Shown: positions 14,098 to 15,068 of the stretch, one piece after another
Position numbering within the stretch: the stretch's first letter is position 1
How the letters are laid out: each line of letters begins with the position of its first letter
From: SCQX01 sp035720945
Lineage (GTDB): Bacteria > Pseudomonadota > Gammaproteobacteria > Burkholderiales > Burkholderiaceae_B
NCBI GenBank assembly: GCA_035720945.1
Contig: DASTNK010000009.1
Coordinates: 1-15,068 of the forward strand
Length of the DNA stretch: 15,068 nucleotides
Direction: 5' to 3'
Notes under the pieces: generated by a model
What the model saw: only the letters and a program-made list of their open reading frames with translations
What the model was told of the DNA's origin: nothing
Databases searched by the model: none
Position numbers and translations under genes: made by a program

Positions 14098-14103
14098 ATG
14101 ATA
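14098..14103 (-). promoter_or_regulatory. Candidate -10 element for the Mth938-like/bcp/phoH transcript
   Basis: On the minus strand TATCAT (14098–14103) lies 24 bases before the GTG start at 14074, preceded by the AT-rich TTTTACAAAAC. No good -35 at the proper distance was found, so the promoter assignment is tentative. Confidence 0.3.
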
Positions 14104-14126
14104 GCGCAATCCGTTTTGTAAAATGA

Positions 14127-14156
14127 TGGCGAAAGAAATTTTTCCCATCGTATAAA
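14127..14156 (+). promoter_or_regulatory. Candidate promoter of the aminotransferase gene
   Basis: TATAAA (14151–14156) is a good -10 element in an AT-rich stretch; TGGCGA (14127–14132), 18 bases upstream, is a weak -35. Transcription would start near 14163, giving a leader of about 85 bases. Confidence 0.4.
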
Positions 14157-14186
14157 CTACTGAATTCCGCGTCTTTCCGGCATTCC

Positions 14187-14210
14187 GGCGCCGCCGCGCG
14201 GCGGCGGCGC
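14187..14210 (+). other. GC-only hairpin in the aminotransferase leader
   Basis: GGCGCCGCC and GGCGGCGGCGC flank GCGC and fold into a very stable stem with an extra GGC repeat that permits slipped pairings. It falls between the candidate promoter and the start codon, 34–40 bases before the ATG. Confidence 0.5.
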
Positions 14211-14249
14211 ACGTTTCCTCCGTTCCGTCCATATCTGGGATGTATGTCC

Positions 14250-15068
14250 ATGACCCGCTTTCCTCGCATAGAGCGCTTGCCTCCCTATGTCTTCAACATC
14301 ACTGGTGAGCTCAAGATGGCGGCGCGCCGCCGGGGCGAGGACATCATCGACATGTCGATGGGCAACCCCGACGGCCCCACCCCCCCCCACATCGTCGAAA
14401 AACTGGTCCAGGTGGCCAACCGCCCCGATACCCATGGCTATTCGGTGTCCAAGGGCATTCCGCGCTTGCGCCGGGCGATTTCGGGCTGGTACGAGCGACG
14501 CTACGGTGTTTCGTTCAATCCGGACTCCGAGGCCATTGTCACCATTGGTTCCAAAGAAGGCTTGGCGCACTTGATGCTGGCTACGCTGGATCGCGGCGAC
14601 ACGGTGCTGGTGCCCAATCCAAGCTATCCCATCCACATTTACGGCGCGGTCATCGCCGGCGCCAACATTCGCTCGGTGCCCATGACCCCGGGGCTCGATT
14701 TCTTCGTTGAAATCGAGCGTGCCGTGCGCGAAAGCATTCCCAAGCCCAAGATGATGATTCTGGGTTTCCCCAGCAATCCCACGGCGCAGTGCGTCGACCT
14801 GGCCTTCTTCGAGCGCGTGGTGGCGTTGGCCCGCGAGCACGAAATCCTGGTCGTGCACGACCTGGCCTACGCCGACATCACCTTCGACGGCTATGTGGCG
14901 CCGTCCATCATGCAGGTCGAGGGCGCTCGCGACGTGGCGGTGGAGTTCTTCACCATGAGCAAGAGCTACAACATGGCCGGATGGCGTGTCGGGTTCATGG
15001 TGGGCAATGCGGAACTGGTCAACGCGCTGGCGCGCATCAAGAGCTACCACGATTACGGGACGTTCACG
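14250..15068 (+). CDS. alaC: AlaC-type pyridoxal-phosphate aminotransferase (partial, C-terminus outside window)
   Basis: The visible 273 residues belong to a class I/II fold-type I aminotransferase; the N-terminus FPRIERLPPYVFNITGELKM and MSMGNPDGPTPPHIVEKL closely resemble E. coli AlaC as I remember it, the enzyme that makes alanine from pyruvate and glutamate. Visible are the cofactor-binding GSKEGLAHLMLA, NPSYPIH, substrate/cofactor SNPTAQC, HDLAYADI, and the PLP lysine K238 in SKSYNMAGWRVGF. The ATG at 14250 has GGGA nine bases upstream and is preferred over the in-frame ATG at 14244, whose spacing would be only three. The gene diverges from the Mth938-like gene, with a 175-base shared regulatory gap. 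About one third of a typical 400-residue protein is missing beyond the window. Confidence 0.92.
   Translation, partial: MTRFPRIERLPPYVFNITGELKMAARRRGEDIIDMSMGNPDGPTPPHIVEKLVQVANRPDTHGYSVSKGIPRLRRAISGWYERRYGVSFNPDSEAIVTIGSKEGLAHLMLATLDRGDTVLVPNPSYPIHIYGAVIAGANIRSVPMTPGLDFFVEIERAVRESIPKPKMMILGFPSNPTAQCVDLAFFERVVALAREHEILVVHDLAYADITFDGYVAPSIMQVEGARDVAVEFFTMSKSYNMAGWRVGFMVGNAELVNALARIKSYHDYGTFT

Noticed and set aside
1..15068. Mobile element, CRISPR array, tRNA or toxin–antitoxin system
   Set aside because: No regularly spaced repeats, transposase or integrase motifs, clover-leaf sequences or paired small toxin/antitoxin genes were seen; the PIN domain here is part of a PhoH fusion, not a VapC toxin.

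Overview
This GC-rich, gene-dense window reads as a chromosomal segment of a betaproteobacterium, most likely Burkholderiales/Alcaligenaceae (Bordetella–Achromobacter-like). The evidence is the gene order xseB–ispA–dxs, the rpsF–priB–rpsR–rplI–dnaB block, FolE2-type GTP cyclohydrolase, and proteins that closely resemble what I remember of that family. No database search was possible. I see no mobile element, CRISPR array, tRNA, rRNA, prophage or toxin–antitoxin module, and no large gap between genes.

Layout. (1) Positions 1–776, minus strand: the N-terminal part of a Rieske-type ring-hydroxylating oxygenase alpha subunit, cut by the window edge. (2) 777–1063: divergent promoter region. (3) 1064–4197, plus: xseB, ispA and dxs, tightly spaced. 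They encode the small subunit of exonuclease VII, farnesyl-diphosphate synthase, and DXP synthase, the entry enzyme of the MEP isoprenoid pathway. (4) 4273–5091, plus: folE2, preceded by an AT-rich Fur-box-like site. (5) 5309–6867, plus: the S6–PriB–S18–L9 operon with a recognisable promoter and a structured leader, closed by a strong intrinsic terminator at 6931–6959. (6) 6992–8377, plus: replicative helicase dnaB, which appears to use a TTG start. (7) 8485–14074, minus: an Mth938-like protein, a Bcp peroxiredoxin, a PIN–PhoH ATPase, a PdxA-family dehydrogenase, an SLC10A7/YfeH-like transporter and a TMEM175-family K+ channel. The first four are closely packed and may share a transcript. (8) 14250 to the end, plus: the start of an AlaC-type aminotransferase, divergent from block 7 and cut by the window edge.

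How the genes relate. IspA and Dxs act in the same isoprenoid pathway. S6, S18 and L9 are ribosomal proteins traditionally encoded with the primosome protein PriB, and DnaB is the helicase that PriB-dependent restart reloads. The minus-strand block mixes a stress peroxidase, an RNA-acting PhoH ATPase, a metabolic dehydrogenase and two membrane transport proteins; no single shared pathway is evident.

I did not find a convincing undescribed multi-gene system. The points most worth following up are regulatory or paralogue-level: the Fur-like site before folE2, the rpsF leader with competing pairings and a hairpin holding the Shine–Dalgarno, the TTG start of dnaB just behind a terminator, a PdxA-family gene outside the usual surA–pdxA–rsmA context, and a strong hairpin abutting its start codon. 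Others are a Bcp without the usual second cysteine and a Rieske domain with an expanded inter-ligand loop.
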